The notes under the pieces were generated by a model. It was not told the DNA's origin. It did not search any database and saw nothing but the letters and a program-made list of their open reading frames with translations. Positions 56,223-64,000 of a stretch of 64,000 nucleotides of DNA are shown here, in pieces; position 1 is the first letter of the stretch; each line of letters opens with the position of its first letter. The DNA comes from VYFG01 sp965221795 (lineage in GTDB: Bacteria > Pseudomonadota > Gammaproteobacteria > Arenicellales > Poriferihabitantaceae): the NCBI GenBank assembly GCA_965221795.1, contig OZ244914.1, positions 2,542,001 to 2,606,000 on the forward strand. The letters run 5' to 3'. The position numbers were made by a program, and so were the translations under genes.

Positions 56223-56981
56223 TTGCCGGTGAGCTTTGCTGTAATCCTGACGCTGTTTTGCCTGACGGCACTGATCTATGCGATGGCAGGATTTGGTGGC
56301 GGGTCGGCTTACAGTGCCCTGTTGGTGTTGCATGGAGCGGATCATCACGCGATTCCCATACTGGCGCTGACCTGTAACCTGGTGGTGGTCACGGGCGGAG
56401 TAGTCCATTATGTTCGTACTGGCAACCTGAAGTTTCATCTGATTATGCCGTTTGCTCTGACATCCGTGCCGATGGCGGTGGTGGGTGGCAGTATTTCGGT
56501 TTCGGAAGAAGTATTCCGAATCGTACTGGGCAGTGCACTGGTATTGAGCGGGCTAATGATGTGGAGACCGGCAACCAAGCCGCGTGTTCGATGGCATGGA
56601 AATCGGGTGCAATGGAGTGTGGCGTTGCCGATTGGCGCGGTTCTCGGTTTGATCGCCGGTATCACCGGGATTGGTGGAGGGATCTTTCTGGCCCCCCTTC
56701 TGCATTTGTTGGAGTGGGCAGAAAGTCGAGTGATTGCGGCTACGTCCAGTGCGTTCATTCTACTCAATTCGCTGGCTGCCCTGTTGGCCCACCTGAGCAC
56801 ATGGCCCAAGGCCTATAATGTGGAACCCGGGTTGTTCCTATGGATTCCGCTGATGGTTTTTTTGGGCGGGCAGGTGGGCAGTATGCTTGGTGTAGGGCGA
56901 TTTGGGGACCGATTGGTTCGATCTGTCACTATGGTACTGGTTTTGTATGTAGGCGTCGGCATGTTGGTTGGCATGCAATAG
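56223..56981 (+). CDS. TauE/SafE (TSUP) membrane transporter
   Basis: 252 residues with seven or eight membrane segments. The duplicated TSUP motif is visible: YAMAGFGGGSAYSALLVL in the first half and IAGITGIGGGIFLAPLLHLL in the second. The family exports or imports small sulfur-containing and organic anions (sulfite, sulfoacetate, taurine-related). Start TTG at 56223 is the first in frame; no better candidate was found. Single gene. Confidence 0.85.
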   Translation: MPVSFAVILTLFCLTALIYAMAGFGGGSAYSALLVLHGADHHAIPILALTCNLVVVTGGVVHYVRTGNLKFHLIMPFALTSVPMAVVGGSISVSEEVFRIVLGSALVLSGLMMWRPATKPRVRWHGNRVQWSVALPIGAVLGLIAGITGIGGGIFLAPLLHLLEWAESRVIAATSSAFILLNSLAALLAHLSTWPKAYNVEPGLFLWIPLMVFLGGQVGSMLGVGRFGDRLVRSVTMVLVLYVGVGMLVGMQ

Positions 56982-57105
56982 AGTATCCATGGTTGGCCCG
57001 TAGAATTTGGTCGGTCGTCATGCCAAGGCCTGGATGGTCATGCGCACTGCTGCGAACTTTGTTTTTCGGCAGGTGCGCGAGAGATTTTTAGGTAATCCTA
57101 CCGGA

Positions 57106-58359
57106 TCAGCTTGTTGCAGGGTCACGCGGTTCCGTGGCCGGGCTTTTCTGCTGGCGCTTGAGCAATTTGCCGATGATATAGGTGGTTCTCGGGATATAGG
57201 TATAGCTCGTGCGTTGCACAGCGGATGGGCGGATTTTCATTCGGTAAAAACTGAACATCAGCAACAACGCATGGGCTAAGGCGATGAACAAGAACAGGGC
57301 AGGAGGGCCGAACTGGCCAAGCAGGCTGGAGGTGATCAACGGGCTGGCAATGGCCCCGACTGCATACAGTAAAATGAGAGATGCATTGATGCCTACCAGT
57401 TGCATAGGGTCGGCAAAATCGTTGGTATGGGCAGCCGAGACAGAAAAAATCGGGAAAGTGACCATCCCGAACAGCAAGGCTCCCAGAAACACCACCCAGG
57501 GCGAGTGTCCACTGGTCATTGCAATCCCCGAGCATACCACAAGGCTCAGGATCGACAGTCCGATCAGTACTTTGCGCCGATCGACCTTATCAGCGACCCA
57601 GCCGACAGGAAACTGGGCGATGGCTCCGCCTAACATGACGGTGGCGAGAAAATATCCGATTTCTTTCTGTGCCAGACCGATCTCCTGCGCATACAAGGGG
57701 CCGACCATCCGAAAAGAGGCTGTGGTGATGCCGGCAACGATCACACCCGCCGCTCCTAACGGAGATACCCGGAATGTATATATGGGACGCAGTCGGGGAG
57801 GCTCCGGCACATCAGGCTGGCTGGACCGGGTCAAGGTGACAGGGAGCAGACATAAGCAGCAGAGAATTGCCAGGATGTTATAGGATGCATAGGTGGCTGG
57901 CTCCAGCAGGCCGATCATCAGTTGGGCCATGGAAGAGGCAACAATATCGACTACCCGATATGCCCCCATCACCCGGCCTCGTGTCCGGTTGGTCAGGGAA
58001 GACTGGAGCCAGGATTCAATGACAGTATAGCAACCCGCGACACAAAGCCCGGTCATTATCCGCAGAGCCCCCCAGGTATAAGGGTCGATCCAAAGTGGAT
58101 GCGCTACGGCACCGATGGCCCCGAATGTGGCAAAAATTGTAAAGGTTCGGATATGGCCGATGAATCCGATCAGGCGTGGAGCAAACCAGCATCCGATGAA
58201 AAACCCGACAAAATGGGAAGAACCCAACAAGCCCACTTGAGTTTGGGTGAAGCCATAACTGATGCCGGAAAGCGCATCCAGGGGAGAAAGTGCCCCTGCC
58301 CCCAGTTGCAGCAGGGCAACCGAGGCAAACAGGGCTATGAAGGAGAGCAGGAGACGCAT
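57106..58359 (-). CDS. MFS transporter (YcaD-like)
   Basis: 417 residues from the ATG at 58359. Twelve hydrophobic segments; the MFS loop GWVADKVDRRKVLIGLSI between TM8 and TM9, and SHFVGFFIGCWFAPRLIGFI early on. The sequence type (LRIMTGLCVAGCYTVIESWL) belongs to the YcaD/MFS_1-like group with unassigned substrates. Single gene on the minus strand. Confidence 0.88.
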   Translation of the reverse strand: MRLLLSFIALFASVALLQLGAGALSPLDALSGISYGFTQTQVGLLGSSHFVGFFIGCWFAPRLIGFIGHIRTFTIFATFGAIGAVAHPLWIDPYTWGALRIMTGLCVAGCYTVIESWLQSSLTNRTRGRVMGAYRVVDIVASSMAQLMIGLLEPATYASYNILAILCCLCLLPVTLTRSSQPDVPEPPRLRPIYTFRVSPLGAAGVIVAGITTASFRMVGPLYAQEIGLAQKEIGYFLATVMLGGAIAQFPVGWVADKVDRRKVLIGLSILSLVVCSGIAMTSGHSPWVVFLGALLFGMVTFPIFSVSAAHTNDFADPMQLVGINASLILLYAVGAIASPLITSSLLGQFGPPALFLFIALAHALLLMFSFYRMKIRPSAVQRTSYTYIPRTTYIIGKLLKRQQKSPATEPRDPATS

Positions 58360-59220
58360 TTGGTGCCGGATTATCGCCAAAAACGCTCCGATCCGATATC
58401 GAAGTCGCGTTCATGTAAGGAAAAGTCCCTGCCGATCTCCTGGGATATCCTCTGAGAGGAGATTTGCAGGAACCGGGCGGTGATTGCCGAACCGACAAAT
58501 GGACAGGTTGAAATCAAGACCATTCCGGAAGAGCGGTTGCCAAGGAACCGGTGGTCCGAATCCCGGTCAGGGCCAGGATAGCTTGGACCCCGCCCTCTCC
58601 GCTCGCTGCAGCCATGAATGCCGCTGTCGTCTCGCCACCTGACCTCGAAGTCACCATTCGGCACATATCAACCCCCGAGAGTTCCGTTTTCAATCCGGCA
58701 TTCTATCCGCCCTGTTGGAAGCCATGCTATCCCAGGAATACGCAAAAGTCCGCTTACCAAGGGGTTTCTGGCAGATGGTCTGGATATCCGGGAGGTCTCT
58801 GGTGCCGGGAGTGAGAGGGCCGGCCCGTCGGAGGGTCAGGCCAATCCAGCAGTTTTTCGCCGGATTGCAGGGGTTCGGATGTATGGTGGGCGCACGGATT
58901 GCATCCCCGGCCGGAAGCTGGGGATGGGAAGAGTGGCCGGGTTTTGGACTCGGGGGGGATGGTGCGGGTGGGTAGGAGGATGGCATCGCCAGTGGCCCGG
59001 GGTTCGCGGCGTAGTGGTGGTTTCGGATCCGTGCATTGACGTCACCGGCCTCTGTCCGCCGGGCAGCCAACGAGGTTCGACCAAGGGAGCATTCTGCGGA
59101 CATTTCTCGGGTCTGGATTCGACTTGGCAGGTCCCCGGTCGAGGCGATGGTGAGGAAATGCCGTCGTCCACCGGGGGCCTGGAATGTCCATACTCGGGCA
59201 GAAAAACCTCGACAAAAAAG
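58360..59220. other. Gene-free, G-rich stretch
   Basis: About 860 bp with long open frames on both strands that are composition artefacts of the GC skew: they overlap each other and no part resembles a family. It ends at the -35-like hexamer of the next gene. It may be a decayed region. Confidence 0.5.
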
Positions 59221-59251
59221 TTGACTCCCCCCCCCCCCCCTAGCTTATAGT
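59221..59251 (+). promoter_or_regulatory. Promoter-like element with a C14 spacer
   Basis: TTGACT (59221-59226), a run of 14 C (59227-59240), TAGCT, then TATAGT (59246-59251). The hexamers differ from the sigma-70 consensus by one base each. The spacer is 19 bp; 17 bp is optimal, which would need two C fewer. The following 100 bp lead to a strong ribosome site and the secreted-protein gene at 59351. Confidence 0.6.
59227..59240 (+). repeat. C14 homopolymer in the promoter spacer
   Basis: Fourteen C between the two promoter-like hexamers. Poly-C tracts of this kind change length by slipped-strand mispairing in pathogens such as Neisseria. Confidence 0.85.
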
Positions 59252-59350
59252 CCGCAGGATACCACTTTTTCTTGCTGATCGAAATTTTGACATTTGCAGA
59301 AATAGTGCCCTGCTGTGAAGAACCAATGAACACACTTGGAGGAATGACCG

Positions 59351-59860
59351 ATGCAATCCAAACGTTTGACCATCCTACTGGCCGCACTGATGCTGGTCAT
59401 CGTCACTCCGCTCAAAGCCGGAGCCTGCTCTTACACCGAGACGGTTTCGCTCTCGCTCCCCACCAACAGCCTGCAAGGGGGTCGGGCCGACCTGTGGAAA
59501 TCTCTCCGCTACACCGTGGAGCATGAAATGGACTACATGCATGTCACCGTCCAATACCAGAAGCAGAAGCATCTGCTCTGCGAAATCGTCCCGGGCGGTG
59601 AAGACACCTGTTCCTGGTTCCCCGGCACCGAATTCGCCATCGACAACACCGGCAAACTCGACGATTGGCATACCACCATGAGCTATCGCCACCTGCGACT
59701 GGGGGCTTCGGACGACGCTGGAATTGCCAACTTTGGCTCCGGTCCCGTCACCGGACGGCTGAACCCGTCCACCAATACACTGACTGAGCTGACGGTCAAC
59801 GCACCGGGTCGCCTGCAACTGCAGAAGTCATCCGGTGACAAGTTACTGACGGGGTGCTGA
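59351..59860 (+). CDS. Small secreted protein (Cys-containing)
   Basis: 169 residues. GGAGG at 59338-59342 is well placed before the ATG. A signal peptide (MQSKRLTILLAALMLVIVTP ending LKAGA) precedes a mature domain beginning CSYTETVSLSLP. Four cysteines remain: the first residue, two in CEIVPGGEDTC and the last residue of the protein. No family recognised. It follows the C14 promoter-like element by about 100 bp and has no operon partner. Confidence 0.8.
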   Translation: MQSKRLTILLAALMLVIVTPLKAGACSYTETVSLSLPTNSLQGGRADLWKSLRYTVEHEMDYMHVTVQYQKQKHLLCEIVPGGEDTCSWFPGTEFAIDNTGKLDDWHTTMSYRHLRLGASDDAGIANFGSGPVTGRLNPSTNTLTELTVNAPGRLQLQKSSGDKLLTGC

Positions 59861-60741
59861 TGACAGCAGCGGATGAAGCTCGCCGGAACGGCCTGCCGGT
59901 GCCGCTAATGGAAGCGCAGATCATCCATGGATCCAGCATAGCCCAGAATCCCGGAAAAATCTGGACATAGACCTGATTTCAACTCCTCCCCTGTCATGGA
60001 GATGAGAGATGACGGGGTCAAGATGTCCAGACAGAACGTGGACGGTGAAGGCGAGGCTTCAAAAGCAAGATGCTCTCAAAACTAGCGGACCCTGAAGGAG
60101 TGTGTGATGGGCTCTCCAGAGGCACTCCGGCTGACCGATCCCGGGCCATTGACGTGGTTTTCACCGCTGTGCGACCTTAGCCGAGCCAGTGCGACCCGAG
60201 GAAAGCGGACATGCCGTTGAGGGTTTTCGCATGGCATTGTTCGGCATGGACGACGAGCTTGCTTTGCTGGCACCTTTGCTTCGACCGACTCGCGCCGGGG
60301 GAGACCTGTGTGTCCAACAGGGCGGTCATCCGCACCCAATCGCTGCCGGGCACTGGATCAGACGCATGGTTCGGGTTTCGGGGGCCTTCTTGCCGGCGGC
60401 AAGGGCTATCCATTCATCGTTGGCCTCGTGGTCGATGAATGCCTTCCCGGCTGGCTAACCTTCCTCTGGACCCGGATCTTGATTTTTCGATGTTCATGCC
60501 GGGCCAGCGTTCGTTCTTTCCGCTGCACAGGCTGAAGCCACAGTCCACCCGGTCGATGAGGGGTTTCATCCGCACTGGCCGATAGTGGTGGACACGGTGC
60601 CAGTCCTTTACCATCTGTGGGCGGCCATTCCCAGTCCGTGCGAGGCTAGGTTCCGGGAATCGTAATGGAGCGGATGCGAGAAGCCAGGCGTTGCCGAAAG
60701 AAGGAACGGTTTCTGGTGCATGAAAGGGCTGTTTATCGTAA
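59861..60741. other. Gene-poor stretch with a possible IS5-type relic
   Basis: No intact gene. On the minus strand at about 60510-60630 a frame reads RPQMVKDWHRVHHYRPVRMK, which resembles the end of IS5-family transposases (FGRLKDWRRVHTRYDRC). The match is loose and the surrounding frames are shifted, so the relic is only a suggestion. It lies next to the MITE. Confidence 0.35.
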
Positions 60742-60840
60742 GGGCACCTCGAATAACTTGATTGATTAACTTTAATTTCTCTTAGAATCAAACAGATATC
60801 ATAGTTGAGGTTGTCGATATTTTGGTTATTCGAGGTGCCC
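60742..60840. mobile_element. MITE with perfect 16-bp terminal inverted repeats
   Basis: GGGCACCTCGAATAAC (60742-60757) and its exact reverse complement (60825-60840) enclose 67 bp of AT-rich sequence with no coding capacity. GTAA flanks both ends (60738-60741 and 60841-60844), consistent with a 4-bp target duplication as made by IS5-type transposases. Total 99 bp. Confidence 0.8.
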
Positions 60841-60867
60841 GTAAGTTAATGGCATTGCCCCTCCCTC

Positions 60868-60892
60868 AGCTATAGTCCGCAAGGTACGGCTT
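60868..60892 (+). repeat. Copy of the TATAGTCCGC element
   Basis: AGCTATAGTCCGCAAGGTAC here closely matches AGCTTATAGTCCGCAGGATAC at 59242-59262. Upstream the sequence is TTGCCCCTCCCTC, like a shortened, degraded form of TTGACT plus C-run. It may be a decayed promoter of the same type. Confidence 0.4.
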
Positions 60893-61047
60893 TTGCGGAG
60901 TCTTCGCCATCCGTCGTCAGTGACAGGTTGGAACAAAATGATGCCATAATTGACATGATTTTCGATTAGCGGCTCCGTGAAGCGGAATCGGCCCAAACTA
61001 ATCGCTTTGACCGAAAGCAGGCCATATTGCATATTCCCGTTGGTCGC

Positions 61048-61506
61048 ATGTATACCCTGATTTTGTTGTTGCTCATTACTGCCTGCTATGCCGCCTATAA
61101 CCTCCTTATAAAGGTATCGGGTGATCATGTTGGCGAAGCCTCGCCAATCCTGGCGACCATCGGCTTGCAACTCGCCGCTTTGACGGTTTCCCTGCTGTAT
61201 CTAGCGGTGTTGATCCGGCAAGAAGTTACGGTGATTGTCGCGACACCGGCCTTGTTCTATGGCGTGGCGGCGGGGTGCTTCATCGGTACTGCAGAAGTAA
61301 TGTACTTCTATCTTTTCCGGGGGGTAGCAAATGAACCTGCAATCGCTGCCAGCGTGGCGATTCCGGTGGTCGTCGGTGGAACGATCATCCTGTCAGTTTT
61401 GGTGGCGTCGGTGGTTTTTGGGGAGGTGCCCGGGGTATTGCAATGGGTCGGTATCATCCTGACGGTGGCTGGATTGCTATTGCTTGCGTTGGGTGTACAG
61501 GACTGA
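61048..61506 (+). CDS. Half-size EamA/DMT-type membrane protein
   Basis: 152 residues, about five membrane segments. LITACYAAYNLLIKVSGDHV, GVAAGCFIGTAEVMYFYLF, and the terminal VLQWVGIILTVAGLLLLAL are DMT/EamA features. Full DMT proteins have two such halves, so it would act as a dimer, like small SMR-type pumps. ATG at 61048 is preferred to a TTG at 61027. Confidence 0.75.
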   Translation: MYTLILLLLITACYAAYNLLIKVSGDHVGEASPILATIGLQLAALTVSLLYLAVLIRQEVTVIVATPALFYGVAAGCFIGTAEVMYFYLFRGVANEPAIAASVAIPVVVGGTIILSVLVASVVFGEVPGVLQWVGIILTVAGLLLLALGVQD

Positions 61507-61648
61507 ATCCTATTATTATGGCCCATCATATGGCGATCGTTGCATTGTGGTCTCGTGGTGATCGAGATCTGGAAGATTGCGGAATGCCCGGCCGGGTGGT
61601 AGTGTGTGGCTCATGTAACCATGCGCCGGCGGTAGGGACTGGAGACCC

Positions 61649-62500
61649 TTGTTCAAAGTGCCCCTGATTGCAGTTTGTCAAATCAATTCCTCGGACGAGA
61701 TTTCCCGGAACCTCGAAGCGGTCTGCAACTGGGGTCGTCAAGCGGCATCTGCCGGTGCGCGGGCCATTTTTCTGCCGGAGTGCTTTGCCTTGATGCAAAC
61801 CAGTCGGTGCCAGCTCAGGGAAAGTGCGGAAGCATTGGGTAGGGGGCCAATACAGGATCAGATACGGGCACTGGCCCAAGAGACAGGGTTGACGCTGTTC
61901 GCAGGGTCGGTGCCGGTCCGCAGTGAGGATCCCCAACGGGTTTACAATACCTCCATGGTATTTGATCCTGGGGGAAATCTCGTAGCGCACTATGCAAAAA
62001 TCCATCTTTTTGATGTGCAGCTGGCCAGTGGTGAGAAGTACCTGGAATCGGCTTATACCATGCCGGGAAATCAACCCGTAGTGGTGGAAACCGAAATCGG
62101 TTCGGTTGGCTTGACGGTTTGTTATGATCTCCGGTTTCCGGAACTGTACCGTTCACTGGTTTCGTGTGGGGCAGAGATCCTGCCGGTGCCTTCTGCATTT
62201 TCTCCCACTACCGGACCGGTACACTGGGAGCCACTGCTGCGGGCTCGTGCCATCGAAAACGCCTGTTGGGTCATTGCGGCTGCCCAAACTGGCCAGCACC
62301 CGAGTGGCCGCCAGACATGGGGCCACAGTTTGGTGGTGAATCCCTGGGGCGAGGTGGTGGCGATGAAGCCATCCGATATTGGTCTTTTATTTGTGGAAAT
62401 AGACCGCAATTCAGTCCACCGAGTGCGTCGTCAACTTCCCAGTCTGCAGCATCGGCGGCTCCCGCAGATGGTGCAGCCGGTCATTCATACCTGTCCATAG
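61649..62500 (+). CDS. Carbon-nitrogen hydrolase (Nit1/NitFhit-type amidase)
   Basis: 283 residues from a TTG start with GGAG just upstream. The catalytic triad is visible: Glu in FLPECFALM, Lys in YAKIHLFDV, Cys in LTVCYDLRFPELY. Closest in type to bacterial Nit proteins, which hydrolyse deaminated glutathione by repair-type action. It precedes tldD by 12 bp, so the two are one operon. Confidence 0.88.
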   Translation: MFKVPLIAVCQINSSDEISRNLEAVCNWGRQAASAGARAIFLPECFALMQTSRCQLRESAEALGRGPIQDQIRALAQETGLTLFAGSVPVRSEDPQRVYNTSMVFDPGGNLVAHYAKIHLFDVQLASGEKYLESAYTMPGNQPVVVETEIGSVGLTVCYDLRFPELYRSLVSCGAEILPVPSAFSPTTGPVHWEPLLRARAIENACWVIAAAQTGQHPSGRQTWGHSLVVNPWGEVVAMKPSDIGLLFVEIDRNSVHRVRRQLPSLQHRRLPQMVQPVIHTCP

Positions 62501-62512
62501 GATATATCGAGA

Positions 62513-63958
62513 ATGTCAAAATTGATGCAACTTGCCCAACGATCGTTGTGGCAACCCACCGGCCTGATCGAACAGGACATTTCCCGAACGCTGGGAAAAA
62601 TCATGGTTCCGGGGGTAGATTATGCAGACCTGTATTTTCAGTATCTGCGCCAGGAATCCTGGTCCTTGGAAGAGGGCACTGTGAAGTCCGGCCATTTCAG
62701 TATTGATCAGGGGGTGGGAGTTCGGGCCGTGGCTGGCGAAAAGACGGGCTTTGCCTACTCCGATGAAATGACTGGAGCAGCACTCCTGGAAGCTGCCGAT
62801 GCCGCCCGCTCCATTGCTGCGACGGGCAACCAGTCGGGTGCAGTTGCGGTCCGCCGCAAGGATCGACTGACGCCTCTCTATCCCTCCCGGGATCCTTTGG
62901 CGGCCCTGTCAGAGACCCAAAAAGTTGATCTGCTTCGCAGCACGGAGCAGTTCGCCCGTGGACTGGACCCACGAATTATACAGGTAATGGTTTCGCTCAC
63001 AGGGGTATATGATACTATTCTTGTGGCTCGCTCGGATGGCGTCATGGCCGCAGATGTACGACCTTTGGTGCGGATGAATGTGGCAGTGGTTGTGGAACAA
63101 GGAGGTCGCAGGGAGCGTGGTACATCCGGCGGGGGCGGCCGCGTCGGTATGGATTGTTTCATGCAGGACGACCAGGCTCAGGAATATGCCCGGGATGCGG
63201 TACGTCAGGCTCTGGTCAACTTGGAGGCGGTAGATGCGCCGGCAGGCGAGATGACCGTAGTCCTTGGCCCCGGATGGCCGGGCATTCTCTTGCATGAGGC
63301 CATTGGTCATGGACTGGAGGGCGATTTCAATCGTAAGGGGTTGTCGGCATTCAGTGGGCGCATCGGCGAGAAAGTTGCTTCAGAGCAGTGTACTGTAGTG
63401 GATGATGCAACTCTTCAGAACCGTCGGGGCTCCATCACCATTGATGATGAGGGGGAGCCAGGGCAAAGGACTGTGCTAATTGAGAATGGCTGTCTCAAGG
63501 CCTATATGCAGGACCAAATGAATGCACGTCTGATGAACATGAGTCCTACCGGCAATGGACGACGGGAGTCCTATGCTCACCTGCCCATGCCGCGAATGAC
63601 CAATACCTATATGCTGCCGGGAGAGTTCGATCCCGATGAGATTATCAGTTCGGTAGATCAGGGGATTTATGCCGTGAACTTTGGCGGCGGGCAGGTGGAT
63701 ATCACCTCAGGCAAGTTTGTGTTTTCTGCATCGGAGGCATATCGGATTGAACATGGCAAAGTCACATCCCCAGTCAAGGGAATGACCCTGATCGGGAATG
63801 GTCCCGATGTGCTGACGCGGGTGACCATGGTGGGGAACGATCTCCAACTGGATACTGGAGTCGGGACTTGTGGCAAGGAAGGGCAGAGCGTGCCGGTGGG
63901 AGTGGGCCAACCCACGATGCGGATTGAGGACTTGACGGTGGGAGGGGTTGCGGTCTGA
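62513..63958 (+). CDS. tldD: Metalloprotease TldD
   Basis: 481 residues. The zinc motif HEAIGHGLEGD (HExxxH) is near residue 260, DQGVGVRAVAGEKTGFAYSD near residue 65, and SGGGGRVG, GGGQVDITSGKFVF and GNGPDVL toward the end. TldD with TldE/PmbA trims peptides such as microcin B17 precursors. Overlaps the next gene by one base (TGATG). Confidence 0.93.
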   Translation: MSKLMQLAQRSLWQPTGLIEQDISRTLGKIMVPGVDYADLYFQYLRQESWSLEEGTVKSGHFSIDQGVGVRAVAGEKTGFAYSDEMTGAALLEAADAARSIAATGNQSGAVAVRRKDRLTPLYPSRDPLAALSETQKVDLLRSTEQFARGLDPRIIQVMVSLTGVYDTILVARSDGVMAADVRPLVRMNVAVVVEQGGRRERGTSGGGGRVGMDCFMQDDQAQEYARDAVRQALVNLEAVDAPAGEMTVVLGPGWPGILLHEAIGHGLEGDFNRKGLSAFSGRIGEKVASEQCTVVDDATLQNRRGSITIDDEGEPGQRTVLIENGCLKAYMQDQMNARLMNMSPTGNGRRESYAHLPMPRMTNTYMLPGEFDPDEIISSVDQGIYAVNFGGGQVDITSGKFVFSASEAYRIEHGKVTSPVKGMTLIGNGPDVLTRVTMVGNDLQLDTGVGTCGKEGQSVPVGVGQPTMRIEDLTVGGVAV

Positions 63959-64000
63959 TGAACGAACATGCTCACGGCAACTTGCCTGATTCTTGGAATC
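63958..64000 (+). CDS. Start of a further gene (truncated by the window edge)
   Basis: ATG overlaps the tldD stop (TGATG) and is open for 14 codons (MNEHAHGNLPDSWN) to the window end. In related genomes a ribosome-associated YjgA-type protein often follows tldD. The 14 residues are too few to confirm it. Confidence 0.4.
   Translation, partial: MNEHAHGNLPDSWN

Noticed and set aside
58618..59250. Long open frames on both strands in a G-rich stretch
   Set aside because: They overlap each other, lack ribosome sites and have low-complexity composition explained by base skew; no part resembles a protein family.

Overview
Overall character. This is a window of about 55% G+C bacterial chromosome from a proteobacterium. 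The Nit-type amidohydrolase next to TldD and the DUF2797 protein point to Gammaproteobacteria. The prephenate dehydratase and the LivK-type binding protein read more like alphaproteobacterial versions, so I do not assign a genus. There are no rRNA genes, no convincing tRNA genes and no CRISPR array. The window mixes well-kept metabolic and transport operons with a large load of broken transposases and truncated genes, as in a genome accumulating insertion sequences.

Layout. 1-10.3 kb is an island of wreckage: an IS5-family relic, fragments of secreted proteins, an AAA ATPase, and two defective IS30-family copies (2853-3945 and 8518-9767) in opposite orientation. These two bracket a 5'-truncated type III restriction endonuclease, a small secreted protein with a C16 tract in its signal-peptide region, an IS1595-type relic and a DUF4143 ATPase split by a 629-bp insert. 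10.3-17 kb is ordinary: a methyltransferase, an Fe-type alcohol dehydrogenase, an MscS-type channel, a DUF2797 protein and a Cys/Met-metabolism PLP enzyme. DUF4338 relics lie at 17.4-18.0 and 28.8-29.2 kb. Between them is one operon, transcribed leftwards from a LysR gene: peptide-type ABC transporter (binding protein, two permeases, two ATPases), a YtcJ-type amidohydrolase and a COG0523 (CobW-like) GTPase whose start overlaps the amidohydrolase stop. 29.5-32 kb holds a flavin reductase/Nudix-like fusion coupled to an aldehyde dehydrogenase. 32.2-40.4 kb holds a branched-chain-type amino-acid ABC system (livG-F-H-M with livK upstream) interrupted by a lipoprotein-signal S8 autotransporter protease. 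41-50.5 kb carries rmuC, a GNAT acetyltransferase, a structured leader with a frameshifted orphan gene, a polytopic membrane protein, pheA, a class III aminotransferase and a GMC oxidoreductase. 50.9-58.4 kb carries an IS630 relic, an intact DUF4143 ATPase, a class II aldolase/hydrolase/LLM operon, a TSUP exporter and an MFS transporter. 58.4-61 kb is mostly gene-poor and contains a secreted-protein gene behind a promoter-like element with a C14 spacer, and a 99-bp MITE. The window ends with a half-size DMT protein, a Nit hydrolase, tldD and the first codons of one more gene.

What stands out. Four runs of 13-16 C/G occur. One sits between a -35-like and a -10-like hexamer of a secreted-protein gene (59221-59251). 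One sits inside the signal-peptide coding region of another secreted-protein gene (5870-5885), where changing the run by +1 or -2 restores one continuous reading frame with a good ribosome binding site. Both look like switches of surface or secreted proteins. The other two lie at or match IS30 termini, so the IS30 elements may have supplied C-tracts to the genome. The second strong theme is the ABC transporter-amidohydrolase-metallochaperone operon, which suggests import and hydrolysis of an amide or peptide-like compound by a metal enzyme with a dedicated metal-delivery GTPase.
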